Assembly: GCA_964412195.1 (NCBI GenBank) | Contig: CAYPNP010000017.1 | Coordinates: forward strand, 1 to 64,000 | Length of the DNA: 64,000 bases | Source of the DNA: CAYPNP01 sp964412195 | GTDB taxonomy: Bacteria; Acidobacteriota; JAAYUB01 | Direction: 5' to 3' | Shown here: positions 9,637 through 20,074 of the stretch, piece after piece | How positions within the stretch are numbered: the stretch's first letter is position 1 | How the letters are laid out: the number at the start of each line of letters is the position of its first letter | Position numbers and translations under genes: made by a program | Notes under the pieces: model-generated | What the model was told of the DNA's origin: nothing | What the model saw: the letters and a program-made list of their open reading frames with translations, nothing else | Database searches by the model: none

Positions 9637-10452
9637 TCAATTTTCGAGTAAGCACGACGGAAGGACAGGATAGAGAAACAGCCCGGTCGGGACGGCGGGG
9701 ACGGCGAAGCGGGCCGGGGTGACCACCGCGTAGTAATACCCCGCCGGGAGGGCGCCGAACCAGGCCAGCTCGACCACCGCGCGGGATTCCGGGTCGGCGC
9801 CCCGGCAGCCGGCCTCCGGCAGACCGAAAAAGGCGCGGTGCGCCCGCATCCGGCCGCCGTCGCGCTCGGGATCCAGCGACGGCAGGTCCACCACGAGGGT
9901 GAGGATCCCCGCCTCGCGGACCGCCGCGGCGGCTTCCGGCGACAGGGCCAGGCAATCGGTGCCGGTGAAGTCCGTGGCCGGCGGCAGGGCCGAGGCGCGG
10001 GTTTTCAATCCGAGCATCGCCACGGGCAGGCCGGGTGCGGCAAGGGCCTCGACGATGCGATCCGGCGGCACCCGTTCGCCGGGGCGGTCCCCGAGGTCGG
10101 ACAGGTCCGCCAGGAGCAGCAGGCCGGCCAGGCGTTCGGGCGGCAGGTCGGCGATCGTGGACGGCGCGCCGGAAGGATCCAGCAGGTGGGCGGCGGTCTC
10201 GACGTGGGTGAGGCCGTGGGCCGTGCAGCGCAGCACCTCCACGTTGCAGGAGCCACCGCGGCGGACGTCGCCGACGAACCAGCCCGGCACCTCGTGGGCC
10301 TCGGCCTGCAGCGGCGGCAGGGAGAAGGCGTTGGGGGCCTCCGGGGGCGCGAGGCGCACCGGCCGGGATGCCTCCACCGGCGCCCCCAGCTTCAGCCGCC
10401 GTGCCTGACCGTCCCGCCCCGTCACGTTCAATTCCAGAAATGGTTTTTGCAT
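9637..10452 (-). CDS. kynB: Kynurenine formamidase-like cyclase (arylformamidase)
   Basis: 271 residues. The ATG at 10452 is preceded by GGAGGAG seven bases upstream; more upstream starts read spacer repeat. The zinc-binding signature of the cyclase/KynB family is visible as HGLTHVETAAH near residue 80-90 (consensus HGTHxDxPxH, with Glu replacing the usual Asp). KynB hydrolyses N-formylkynurenine to kynurenine and formate in oxidative tryptophan breakdown. The gene is divergent from a clear kynureninase across a 257-base spacer, which strongly supports this role over other cyclase-family functions. No tryptophan 2,3-dioxygenase is in the window. The protein is somewhat longer than typical KynB (about 210 residues). 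Confidence 0.75.
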   Translation of the reverse strand: MQKPFLELNVTGRDGQARRLKLGAPVEASRPVRLAPPEAPNAFSLPPLQAEAHEVPGWFVGDVRRGGSCNVEVLRCTAHGLTHVETAAHLLDPSGAPSTIADLPPERLAGLLLLADLSDLGDRPGERVPPDRIVEALAAPGLPVAMLGLKTRASALPPATDFTGTDCLALSPEAAAAVREAGILTLVVDLPSLDPERDGGRMRAHRAFFGLPEAGCRGADPESRAVVELAWFGALPAGYYYAVVTPARFAVPAVPTGLFLYPVLPSCLLEN

Positions 10453-10484
10453 CGGCGGCTCCTCCATGTTCAGGGATCTGGGAA

Positions 10485-10625
10485 CCATTTCGCGCAGAGG
10501 CGCGGAGAAGATCCTTGACGCGGATCGCCGCGGATTCACGCGGGTTGATCCAACTCATTCCTGAGGATCTCCGACGAATCGACATACTGGTTTGATCCGC
10601 GAAGATCCGCGTCATCGATCGGGGC
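10485..10625. repeat. CGCGGAT-family inverted repeat between kynB and kynU
   Basis: ACGCGGATCGCCGCGGATTC (from about 10515) and the roughly inverted GATCCGCGAAGATCCGCG (10592-10609) form an imperfect long hairpin, preceded by CGCGCAGAGGCGCGGAGA at 10492-10509. Confidence 0.6.
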
Positions 10626-10673
10626 GTCTCCGCGCCCTCGACAGGCTCCGCGCGAGATCCGCCTGCCCCGCCA

Positions 10674-10682
10674 TGGTACAAT
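10674..10682 (+). promoter_or_regulatory. Extended -10 element for kynU
   Basis: TGGTACAAT is an extended -10 (TGn + TACAAT). The -35 position (10654-10659) is poor, as is usual for extended -10 promoters. The same nonamer occurs before 50615. Confidence 0.45.
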
Positions 10683-10709
10683 TACTCGGTATTACTGGCA
10701 AGGTGCCGC

Positions 10710-12017
10710 ATGAACTTCACGTTTCCCCTCGACGAAGACGGCGCCCGCGGGCTGGACGCCAACGATCCGCTGGCCCGCTTTCGGGACCATTTCCTCATTC
10801 CGGCGGGCGTGATCTACCTGGACGGGAACTCCCTCGGCCTGGCCTGCCGCGAGGCCGAGTCCGCCCTGGCCCGCGCCGCCGCCGAGTGGCGCGACCTGGC
10901 CATCGGCGGCTGGACGGCCGCCCGGCCGCCGTGGCTGGAGCGCGGCGAGGCCCTCGGCGCCGCGGCGGCCGCCGTGGTAGGCGCCGCGCCCGATGAAGTC
11001 GTCTGCACCGGCACCACCACCGTGAACCTGCACGCCCTGGTGGGCGCCTTCTACCAGCCCGCCCCGGGCCGGGCGAAGATCCTGGCGGACAGCCTGAACT
11101 TCCCGTCGGACCTCTACGCGCTGGAGGGGCAGATCCGCTCGCGGGGCGGCGACCCGGCGCGGGACCTCGTCCTGGCCGGCAGCCGCGACGGCCGCACCCT
11201 GGACGAGGACGAACTGGTCCGCCTCATGACGCCGGACACGGCCCTGGGCCTGCTGCCGTCGGTGCTCTACCGCAGCGGGCAGCTCCTGGACGTGGCCCGG
11301 CTGGCCGCCGCCGCCCGGGAGCGCGGCATCCCGGCCGGCTTCGACTGCTCCCACTCCGCCGGCGCCGTGCCGCACCGGTTCGACGAGTGGGGCGTGGATT
11401 TCGCCTTCTGGTGCGGCTACAAGTACCTCAACGGCGGGCCGGGCAGCCCGGCGTTTCTCTACGTGAACCGGCGGCACGCCGGCGTGCAGCCCCTGCTGGC
11501 AGGCTGGTGGGGCTATGCGAAGGCGCGCCAGTTCGAGATGAATCCGAAGTTCCAACCGGCCCCCGGCGCCGCCGGCTTCCAGATTTCCACGCCGGGCATC
11601 CTCAGCGCCGCGCCGCTGGAGGGCGCCCTCGCCCTCGTGCGGGAGGCCGGCATCGCCCGGATCCGGGAGAAGTCATTGCGTCTGACCTCTTTTCTGATCC
11701 ACCTCGTCGACCAACTGCTGCCGGAAGAGCGCTACCGCGTCCGCGTCGGCACGCCGCGCGAGCCGGCGCGCCGGGGCGGGCACGTCGCCCTGGAGCTGAG
11801 CGACGACGCCTGGCCGGTGTACCAGGCGCTCAAGGGCCGGGGCGTCGTGCCCGACTTCCGCCCGCCGGACGTGATCCGGGTGGCGCCGGTGGCCCTCTAC
11901 AACACGTTCCACGAGGTCTGGCGGACGGTGCAGGTCCTCAAGGAGATCCTGGACAGCTGGGAACACCAGGCCCGCTCCGACCTGCGGGAAGACCCGGCTG
12001 GCGGAATCCGGCTCTGA
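10710..12017 (+). CDS. kynU: Kynureninase
   Basis: 435 residues, normal length for the family, with AAGGTG eight bases before the ATG. It is a fold-type I PLP enzyme that cleaves kynurenine to anthranilate and alanine. Visible signatures are the N-terminal YLDGNSLGL, the phosphate-binding GTTTVNLH region, SLNFPSD, FDCSHSAGAVPH with the PLP-contacting Asp, and the Schiff-base lysine K238 in WCGYKYLNGGPGSPAF. The C-terminal segment ends in APVALYNTFHEVWR, also typical. It is divergent from the formamidase gene, so together they would convert N-formylkynurenine to anthranilate. A spacer of mixed repeats follows the stop codon. Confidence 0.96.
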   Translation: MNFTFPLDEDGARGLDANDPLARFRDHFLIPAGVIYLDGNSLGLACREAESALARAAAEWRDLAIGGWTAARPPWLERGEALGAAAAAVVGAAPDEVVCTGTTTVNLHALVGAFYQPAPGRAKILADSLNFPSDLYALEGQIRSRGGDPARDLVLAGSRDGRTLDEDELVRLMTPDTALGLLPSVLYRSGQLLDVARLAAAARERGIPAGFDCSHSAGAVPHRFDEWGVDFAFWCGYKYLNGGPGSPAFLYVNRRHAGVQPLLAGWWGYAKARQFEMNPKFQPAPGAAGFQISTPGILSAAPLEGALALVREAGIARIREKSLRLTSFLIHLVDQLLPEERYRVRVGTPREPARRGGHVALELSDDAWPVYQALKGRGVVPDFRPPDVIRVAPVALYNTFHEVWRTVQVLKEILDSWEHQARSDLREDPAGGIRL

Positions 12018-12024
12018 TCGCTGA

Positions 12025-12345
12025 TTTCCGTGCTCATGCTCGTAATCGTGCTCGACGGATGACCGGTGACGGGTGACCGATGACCGATCGTACTCTTTGA
12101 TCATAATCGCGCTCGTGATCGGGTCTTGGGGTTCGGTGCTCGAGTCCCGACTCCACTACTGTTTGTCAATGCCTGCCGAGTCCCGAGCCCCAAGCCCCGA
12201 GTCCCTGAGTATTTTCACGCGGAGACGCGGAGCCAGCAGAGGCAATCCCGGACGCGGATGGACGCGGATTAACGCGGATCTGCAAGGATTGGCTCCACGG
12301 TTCAATTCGCCCGGATCCACCGCCGAATCCCCGCAACACTCGACT
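12025..12345. repeat. 370-base spacer of mixed repeats
   Basis: No gene seen. Blocks in order: TGCTCGTAATCGTGCTCG (12031-12055), GGTGACGGGTGACCGATGAC (12063-12083), a palindromic block at about 12110-12205 that is an inverted copy of 41858-41967, CACGCGGAGACGCGGAG (12215-12232), and GACGCGGATTAACGCGGATC (12254-12282). Confidence 0.7.
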
Positions 12346-12387
12346 GAAACCGCCGATAAGTATTAAAAGCCTTGCAAGGAGGTCGCC

Positions 12388-12945
12388 ATGGGCATCGATC
12401 GCATCGGAGGCGGCGTCGGCCCGCTGCCGGATTCCGTCGGTCCGCTCGAGGAAGTCTCCACTGCGGCGGTGGCTCCTGTCGAACGAGGATCTGCCGGGCC
12501 GGCCGCGGCGCCGCCCGACGAGGCGGCGGTGAAGCCCCTCACCGGCGAAGGCGAGACCGCGGCACCCTACGACGGGGTCATGACCCAGGGCGAAGTGATG
12601 AAAGTGAAATTGGACGACCAGGTCGGCTGCGACCTCATACCCATCCCGGAACCGACCGGCCGGGAGATCGTCCAGGAAATCGCATCCCAGCCCGACCCCG
12701 TGCCGCAAGGAGTCAAGGAGGTCATTGCCCAGCAGCTTGCAGACCGGGTCGGTGTCGACCCGATCCCCATCCCAGAGCCAAAGGATGAGAAGTCCGGCCT
12801 GGTGGCCGGCCTGGCGGCCCCGACGGCGGAGCGGCCGGACCTGGCCCAGCTCGACCGGCCGGTGGAGGAAGCTGCCAAGTCGGAGTCCTACATGGAAAAA
12901 GGCCCGGCCCTCCGCTCCGAGCTGTTCAAGCCCCGGGAGGATTGA
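12388..12945 (+). CDS. Hypothetical acidic protein with duplicated IPIPEP motif
   Basis: 185 residues with a near-perfect ribosome-binding site (AAGGAGG, seven bases before ATG), so expression is credible. I recognise no family. The protein is hydrophilic, acidic and low in complexity, with no signal peptide or membrane helix. A central internal duplication is visible: DLIPIPEPTGREIVQEI and DPIPIPEPKDEKSG, each preceded by D-x-V-G-C/V-D. The regular Pro pattern suggests a largely disordered linker or adaptor. It stands alone between a repeat-filled spacer and a mobile-looking inverted-repeat element. Confidence 0.7.
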   Translation: MGIDRIGGGVGPLPDSVGPLEEVSTAAVAPVERGSAGPAAAPPDEAAVKPLTGEGETAAPYDGVMTQGEVMKVKLDDQVGCDLIPIPEPTGREIVQEIASQPDPVPQGVKEVIAQQLADRVGVDPIPIPEPKDEKSGLVAGLAAPTAERPDLAQLDRPVEEAAKSESYMEKGPALRSELFKPRED

Positions 12946-13033
12946 CGCTCCTGCCCGAACTGCGCCATCGGCCAGCCCCATGCGTGAGTGCCGTTTCGCA
13001 ACCGGGAATCATACACGTCGGTTTCGGATCGGC

Positions 13034-13303
13034 AGCCCGGAGGGTGAATTAATATAGCCCCAGGCGCCAGCCTGGGGTGTGGCGCAGCGTCAGGGGATTT
13101 ATGGAATTCCATTCCCCGAGCCCCGTCACGGGGCGGCATAATACTAACGTTCAAAACGCTGCAATCTGATCGCGGTTGGTGAAACTGGTTCGTGCACGAT
13201 ATGCCGCCCCCGAGCGGGCTCAGGGAAGAGATCCAGAACACACGGAATTTTCGCGCCCACCCCAGGCTGGCGCCTGGGGCTATGTTAAGCCGCCCTCCGG
13301 GCT
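13034..13303. mobile_element. 270-base element with ~46-base terminal inverted repeats (MITE-like)
   Basis: The left end 13034-13079 (AGCCCGGAGGG...AGCCCCAGGCGCCAGCC) and the right end 13258-13303 are near-perfect inverted copies with about six mismatches clustered in one short stretch. The interior holds further inverted pairs (GTCACGGGGCGGCATA near 13125-13140 against TATGCCGCCCCCGAG near 13200). There is no open frame for a transposase and no clear target duplication. It sits between convergent genes. The compact palindromic layout suggests a non-autonomous element mobilised in trans or a REP-like unit. Confidence 0.7.
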
Positions 13304-13317
13304 AGGAAGGGATGAAT

Positions 13318-13345
13318 GTCCCCCCGTCCCCCCGTCCCCCCGTCG
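13318..13345. repeat. Poly-pyrimidine tandem repeat (CCCCCGT)n
   Basis: Three to four CCCCCCGT units. The G-rich complement is capable of forming a G-quadruplex. A related GACGGGGAGACGGGG tract lies at 35900-35935. Confidence 0.7.
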
Positions 13346-13391
13346 CCGTTTCGTCCACACGCGCTGGGGACAGCGCGAGGTACAAGGCGAG

Positions 13392-14135
13392 CTACGTCCA
13401 GGCCACCGCCACCAGGCGGTTCGCCTTCTGGTCGTACGGGTGGCCGGCCAGGTCGCCGTGGATGTCCACGCGGGAGAAGCCGGCCGAGAGCAGCAGAGCC
13501 TTCAGTTCGCCGGAGGAATAGACGCGAGTGGAAAGGTGGATCTCCTCCCGCCGCTCGCCGCGCAGGATGATCCAGCGGCCGTCCACCCACTCCCAGCCGG
13601 GCCGCACGCTGCGCTCCTCGATCACCAGGGTGCCGTCGGCCTCGGCGTGCCAGTCGCGCTCGCAGAAAACCCGCGCCAGCACCTCCTTGCCGAGGACATC
13701 CATGATGAAGGCGCTCGCTGGTCGAAGCGAACGGCGTACGTTCTCGACCACCTTCCGCTCGTCGGCGGGATCCTCGAAGTAGCCGAAGGAGGTGAACAGG
13801 TTCACCGCCGCCGCAAACGCGCCGGGCCGGCAGAAGTCCCGCATGTCGGCCTCGACGAACTCCACCGCTACGCCCGCCTCCCGGGCCCGCTCCCGCGCCT
13901 GGTCGAGGAAACGGCGGGTCCGGTCCACGCCCGTCACCCCGAAGCCGCGCCGGGCGAACTCCACGGAGTGGCGCCCGACGCCGCAGCAGAGGTCCAGCAC
14001 CGGCGCCCCCGCCGCCAGCCCGGCCAGCAGGATGGCCCGCTCCACCTCGGCCGGGGCGCCCGCCAGCCGCGGTCCGGTGAACAGGATCGGCTCCACCGTC
14101 GCCCAGAATTCTTCGTGTTCGTGCCAGTCAGCCAT
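13392..14135 (-). CDS. SAM-dependent class I methyltransferase
   Basis: 247 residues. Start ATG at 14135 (MADWHEHEEFW) was chosen because everything upstream is GGATTGCGG repeat; a weak GGAGC lies upstream. The Rossmann methyltransferase signature is clear: VLDLCCGVGRHSVEFARRG (motif I), GVDRTRRFLDQAR (acidic end of strand 2), FVEADMRDF (motif II) and AAVNLFTSFGYF (motif III). The substrate is not apparent; the family (methyltransferase 25 / 11 type) contains small-molecule and ubiquinone-type enzymes. It is divergent from the M32 carboxypeptidase gene. Confidence 0.9.
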   Translation of the reverse strand: MADWHEHEEFWATVEPILFTGPRLAGAPAEVERAILLAGLAAGAPVLDLCCGVGRHSVEFARRGFGVTGVDRTRRFLDQARERAREAGVAVEFVEADMRDFCRPGAFAAAVNLFTSFGYFEDPADERKVVENVRRSLRPASAFIMDVLGKEVLARVFCERDWHAEADGTLVIEERSVRPGWEWVDGRWIILRGERREEIHLSTRVYSSGELKALLLSAGFSRVDIHGDLAGHPYDQKANRLVAVAWT

Positions 14136-14150
14136 GGGAAAGCTCCAGAT

Positions 14151-14213
14151 TTCGGATTGTGGATTGCGGATTGCGGATTGAGATCCAAATCCGCAATCCG
14201 AAATCCGCAATTT
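14151..14213. repeat. GGATTGCGG hairpin
   Basis: The left half 14151-14180 (ATTGCGGATTGCGGATTG) is followed at once by its inverted half 14187-14213 (AATCCGCAATCCGAAATCC) around a GAGATCC turn. The block is a near-perfect hairpin in a divergent spacer. Confidence 0.85.
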
Positions 14214-14248
14214 GATTGTCATCGCATTTGGCGCGAATGCCGACCTGG

Positions 14249-14277
14249 TTGCGATTCATCCCGATCACACATAGAAT
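14249..14277 (+). promoter_or_regulatory. Promoter of the M32 carboxypeptidase gene
   Basis: TTGCGA and TAGAAT are spaced by 17 bases, and the ATG follows 37 bases after the -10. The untranslated leader contains GAAAGGGGA as a ribosome-binding site. Confidence 0.65.
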
Positions 14278-14314
14278 ACTCCAGTCTGACTTCCGCCGAA
14301 AGGGGACAAACACC

Positions 14315-15805
14315 ATGGACGACACCGCCGCCCGGTTCACCGCACGATGCCGCGAACTCCACGACCTGGGGGAGATTCAGGCCCTGCTGGAGTGGGACCA
14401 GCAGGTCACCATGCCGCCCCGGGGCACGGAGCAGCGCGGCGCCCAGATGGCCGTGCTGGCCGGCCTCATCCACGCCCGCCTGACCGACCCGGCGCTGGGC
14501 GAGCTGATCGCCGCTCTGGAAGGCCGGGCGGACCTCGGCCAGGACCGGTGGGCCGACGTGCGCGAGGCCCGCCGCACCCGCGACCGCGCCGTCAAGATCC
14601 CGGCCGTGCTGGTCACCGCCCGGGCCGAGGCCTGCGCGCTGGCCCAGGCCGCCTGGGTGGAGGCCCGCCGGACGAACGACTTCGGCCTCTTCCGGCCGCA
14701 CCTGGAAAAGGTGCTGGACCTGACCCGCCAGGTGGCCGCGGCCATCGGTACTCCCGATCCCTACGACGCACTCTTGGACGAATACGAGCCCGGCATGACC
14801 GCCGCCGCGCTGCAGGAGATCTTCGGCGGCCTGCAGCCCCGTCTCACCGCGCTGCTGGACCGCATCCAGGGCGCGGCCCGCCGGCCCGATTCCGGCATCT
14901 TGAAGCGCCCCTGCCCCGCCCCGGCCCAGGAAGCGTTCTGCCGGCGGCTCATGGCCGACCAGGGTTACGATCTGTCCGCCGGCCGGCTCGACGTCTCGGT
15001 CCACCCATTCACCTCGGGCACCTTCGGCGACGTCCGCATCACCACCCGCTACGACGAGCGCTGGCTGCCCGGGGCCCTGTTCGGACTGCTCCACGAGGCC
15101 GGCCACGCCATCTACGAGCAGGGCCTGGATCCCGCCCGCTACCGCGACCCGGCCGGGGCCACCTGCTCGCTGGGCATCCACGAGTCCCAGTCCCGCTTCT
15201 GGGAGAACCTGATCGGCCGCAGCCGCCCCTTCTGGCGCCACTACTACCCGCTGCTGAAAGAGGCGTTCCCCGGCACCTTCGACGACGTCCCGGACGAGGA
15301 CTTCTACCGGGCCATCAACACCGTCGAGCCGTCGCTGATCCGGGTGGAAGCCGACGAGGTGACCTACAACCTGCATATCATCCTGCGCTTTGAGCTGGAG
15401 ACCCTGCTGGTGTCGGGCACGCTGGCGGTGGCCGACCTGCCGGGCGCCTGGAACGATCGGATGCGGTCCTACCTGGGGCTGACGCCGCCCACCGACGCTT
15501 TGGGCGTCCTGCAGGACATCCACTGGTCGTCGGGCGCCATCGGCTATTTCCCGACCTACGCCCTGGGGAACCTGTACGCTGCCCAGTTCATGGAGAAGCT
15601 CCGCGCGGACCTGCCGGACCTGAACGAGCGACTCGCCCGGGGCGAGCTGGCGCCCGTTAAGGACTGGCTCAACGGGAAGATCCACCGGCCGGGCCGCCGC
15701 TGGCTGGCGCCGGAACTGTGCGAGCGCGTCACCGGGCGGCCTCTTTCGGCCGAGCCGGCGCTGGCCCACCTCGAGGCCAAGTACTCTGACATCTACGCCT
15801 TGTAA
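14315..15805 (+). CDS. Metallocarboxypeptidase, M32 family (thermostable carboxypeptidase 1-like)
   Basis: 496 residues, normal for M32. Start ATG at 14315 lies downstream of the promoter and a GGGGA site. The zinc-binding HEAGH is at 260-264, followed at the expected distance by the third-ligand helix HESQSRFWEN, preceded by DVRITTRYDE and followed by TVEPSLIRVEADEVTYNLHI, all diagnostic of Taq-type carboxypeptidases. It removes C-terminal residues from peptides in the cytoplasm. No signal peptide. It is convergent with the secreted prolyl oligopeptidase, so the locus has two peptidases acting on either side of the membrane. Confidence 0.96.
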   Translation: MDDTAARFTARCRELHDLGEIQALLEWDQQVTMPPRGTEQRGAQMAVLAGLIHARLTDPALGELIAALEGRADLGQDRWADVREARRTRDRAVKIPAVLVTARAEACALAQAAWVEARRTNDFGLFRPHLEKVLDLTRQVAAAIGTPDPYDALLDEYEPGMTAAALQEIFGGLQPRLTALLDRIQGAARRPDSGILKRPCPAPAQEAFCRRLMADQGYDLSAGRLDVSVHPFTSGTFGDVRITTRYDERWLPGALFGLLHEAGHAIYEQGLDPARYRDPAGATCSLGIHESQSRFWENLIGRSRPFWRHYYPLLKEAFPGTFDDVPDEDFYRAINTVEPSLIRVEADEVTYNLHIILRFELETLLVSGTLAVADLPGAWNDRMRSYLGLTPPTDALGVLQDIHWSSGAIGYFPTYALGNLYAAQFMEKLRADLPDLNERLARGELAPVKDWLNGKIHRPGRRWLAPELCERVTGRPLSAEPALAHLEAKYSDIYAL

Positions 15806-15810
15806 TCCAA

Positions 15811-15995
15811 CCGCAAAGGCGCAAAGGACGCCGAAAGCAAACCAACGCCGAACGTCCAACATCGAACGCTGAACTCTGAATGAAAAACGGGGAACCTGGA
15901 TATGCTCCAGATTCCCCGTTCGACGTTCTGCGATCGATGTTTAGAGTTTAGCCTTCAGTTCTCTTTGTGTCCTTTGTGCCTTTGTGGTGAAGGAT
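15811..15995. repeat. Nested ~185-base inverted repeat, CACAAAG/GAACGCTGAAC family
   Basis: Three shells pair: CCGCAAAGGCGCAAAGGAC (15814-15833) with GTCCTTTGTGCCTTTGTGG (15969-15988); GAACGTCCAACATCGAACG with its partner around 15917-15945; and an inner hairpin AACGGGGAACCTGGA / TCCAGATTCCCCGTT (about 15885-15921). It lies exactly between two convergent stop codons. Confidence 0.88.
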
Positions 15996-15996
15996 T

Positions 15997-18165
<2,169 letters not shown>

Positions 18166-18235
18166 GGAATCGTGCCTCCTCTTGACAAAGTAAAGTCTAT
18201 ATACGGGGCGGTGGGAAGGAGAGTTTCGCCCGGAC

Positions 18236-18310
18236 GTTAAAACGTTGGAACGTTTCAACGTTGTAACTTTAGAACGTTATCACTTCCAACGTTCCAACGT
18301 GTCAACGATA
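18236..18310. repeat. AACGTT palindrome array
   Basis: Six or more AACGTT/AACGTTC units in both orientations (GTTAAAACGTTGGAACGTT ... CCAACGTTCCAACGTG). A shorter version lies at 52861-52893. It is in a divergent spacer just upstream of the prolyl oligopeptidase start region. Confidence 0.8.
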
Positions 18311-18403
18311 GTTTCACTGAACCTTCGCCGTGGTTCGACTCATCCGACAGGTCGATTCGGGCGGCCACCCCGAGCCTTGAAAATCCTTCCCAGGAGAGAC
18401 GAG

Positions 18404-18949
18404 ATGCCCCGGACCCTGCTCGGATGCCTGCTCGCTGCGCTGGCGATGTTTGCCTGGGGGGCGGGGTTCTGGATGAGTTCCCTGCCCCAGCACACGCTGG
18501 GCCGGACGCCGGACGACGAGGCGGCCGGAAAGGCCCTGCGGCAGATGTTGCCCGGCTCCGGCACCTATATCGTGCCCAGCCCGGCCGATGAGCCGGAGGC
18601 CCTCGACCGTCTGATCCGTGGCGGGCCCATCGCCACGATCCACTTCCGCGACGAGGGAGTCGAGCCATTGTCTCCCACCGTGTTCATCCTGGGCTACCTG
18701 CACATGCTGGTGGTGGTGATCCTGATCGCGGTGCTGCTGGGCGCGGTCCGGCGCTCGCTGCCGGGCTACTGGAGCCGGGCGGGCTTCGTGATCGTGGCGG
18801 GATTCGCCGCCGCGTTCTTCGCCGGCCTCAACGGGCCGATCTGGTGGCACCAGCCGTGGTCGTGGAACCTGATGAGCGCCCTGTACGAATTCGGCGCCTG
18901 GACCGCCGCCGGCCTGGTCCTCGCCGCCTTCTCCCACCCGGACCGATAA
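18404..18949 (+). CDS. Hypothetical small integral membrane protein
   Basis: 181 residues with AGGAGA nine bases before ATG. An N-terminal hydrophobic segment (LLGCLLAALAMFAWGAGFWM) is followed by a ~65-residue extracytoplasmic stretch (SSLPQHTLGRTPDDEAAGKAL...) and three closely spaced helices (FILGYLHMLVVVILIAVLLG, AGFVIVAGFAAAFFAGL, FGAWTAAGLVLAAFS). I do not recognise it with certainty. Its ends lie next to repeat units on both sides, so it appears to be a monocistronic gene. Confidence 0.7.
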   Translation: MPRTLLGCLLAALAMFAWGAGFWMSSLPQHTLGRTPDDEAAGKALRQMLPGSGTYIVPSPADEPEALDRLIRGGPIATIHFRDEGVEPLSPTVFILGYLHMLVVVILIAVLLGAVRRSLPGYWSRAGFVIVAGFAAAFFAGLNGPIWWHQPWSWNLMSALYEFGAWTAAGLVLAAFSHPDR

Positions 18950-18952
18950 AGC

Positions 18953-19138
18953 ATTCACCACAAAGGCACAAAGAACACGAAGGAAATACGCAATCTGAAC
19001 GCTGAATGTCGAACTTTGAACGCTGAACTTTGAACGAAAACAAAAAGCCGGAATCCGGATTGGGATTTCGTTCAGCGTTCGGCGTTCAATGTTCAGCGTT
19101 CGGATTGGGCTTTGTGTTCTTTGTGCCTTTGTGGTGAG
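18953..19138. repeat. Nested ~185-base inverted repeat, CACAAAG/GAACGCTGAAC family
   Basis: CACCACAAAGGCACAAAG (18957-18974) pairs with CTTTGTGCCTTTGTGGTG (19118-19136). Inside, GAACGCTGAATG-type units pair with CATTCAGCGTTC-type units around the turn CCGGAATCCGG (about 19045-19056). The right half encodes the C-terminal tail of the EamA transporter. Confidence 0.88.
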
Positions 19139-20040
19139 TTCCCCTTCCCCCTGGCTTCGGCGAGGAGCATCCCCGCGACGATCAGCCCCCCGCCCAGCAG
19201 CAGCCGCGGCGTCAGCGCCTCCCCCAGCCACGCCCACGCCGCCAGCGCCGCGAAGATCGGCTCCGTGGCAAAGATGACCGCCGTCTGGACCTCCGTCAGG
19301 TAGCGCTGGTAGTGGTTCTGCACCGTGTACATGAAGGCCGTGGCCAGCAGGGCGCAGAAGACGATGGCCCGCCAGGTGATCCAGCCGGCGGGAACGCCCA
19401 GTCCCGGTCCGACGAGCGGCGCGGCGGCGGCCGACAGAGCGGCCACTATGACCAACTGGACGACCGTCAGGGCCACGGCGTCGAATTCCCGCGAGAACTT
19501 CCCCACCAGGATGATGTAGACGGCGAACGCCACGGCGCAGGCCAGCACCCAGGCGTCGCCGCGGGCGAACTCCACCGGGCCGGCCAGGGTCATCACCGCC
19601 AGGCCCGCCCCGGCCAGCAGGGCCGCCAGGCTGGGCCGCAGCCCGGGCCAAATCCGCCGCAGCACCGGCAGCAGCAGCGGCACCAGCACCACCGAGAGGC
19701 CCGTCAGGAAGCCGGCGCGGGCCGCCCCGGTGGTCCGCAGGCCGACGGTCTGGAAGATGTAGGAGGCCGCCAGCAGCGCCCCCAGCAGCGCCCCGACTCC
19801 CAGGCAGCGCCCGTCGATTCGCCGCATCCGGCCGGGGAAGAGGGCCGCCAGCACCAGCGCGGCCAGGGCGAAGCGCCACGCCAGGAAGGTGAATACGTCG
19901 GTCTCGGCCACCGCCTCCTTGACGACGACGAACGTCACCCCCCAGAAAAACGTCCCCAGGAGCAGCAGCGCCGTCCCGATCCACTGCCGGGATCCATTTT
20001 CACCGCCAAGGCGAAAAGCCCGCAAAGACAAACCACTCAT
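19093..20040 (-). CDS. EamA/DMT-family permease
   Basis: 315 residues from ATG 20040 (GGGAA upstream); an ATG at 20052 is equally possible. Ten hydrophobic helices make two EamA repeats: the first with the motif LGTFFWGVTFVVVKEAV and LAWRFALAALVLAAL, the second with FAVYIILVGKFSREFDA and ATEPIFAALAAWAWLGEALTP. Members export amino acids, nucleosides or drugs; the substrate here is unknown. The first ~18 residues (MSGLSLRAFRLGGENGSR) and the last ~15 (SPQRHKEHKAQSER) are translated from spacer repeats, so both ends of this protein appear to have been remodelled by repeat sequence. Confidence 0.88.
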   Translation of the reverse strand: MSGLSLRAFRLGGENGSRQWIGTALLLLGTFFWGVTFVVVKEAVAETDVFTFLAWRFALAALVLAALFPGRMRRIDGRCLGVGALLGALLAASYIFQTVGLRTTGAARAGFLTGLSVVLVPLLLPVLRRIWPGLRPSLAALLAGAGLAVMTLAGPVEFARGDAWVLACAVAFAVYIILVGKFSREFDAVALTVVQLVIVAALSAAAAPLVGPGLGVPAGWITWRAIVFCALLATAFMYTVQNHYQRYLTEVQTAVIFATEPIFAALAAWAWLGEALTPRLLLGGGLIVAGMLLAEARGKGNSPQRHKEHKAQSER

Positions 20041-20074
20041 GAATGTTCCCATGTCCTGGACGTCACGAATCACC

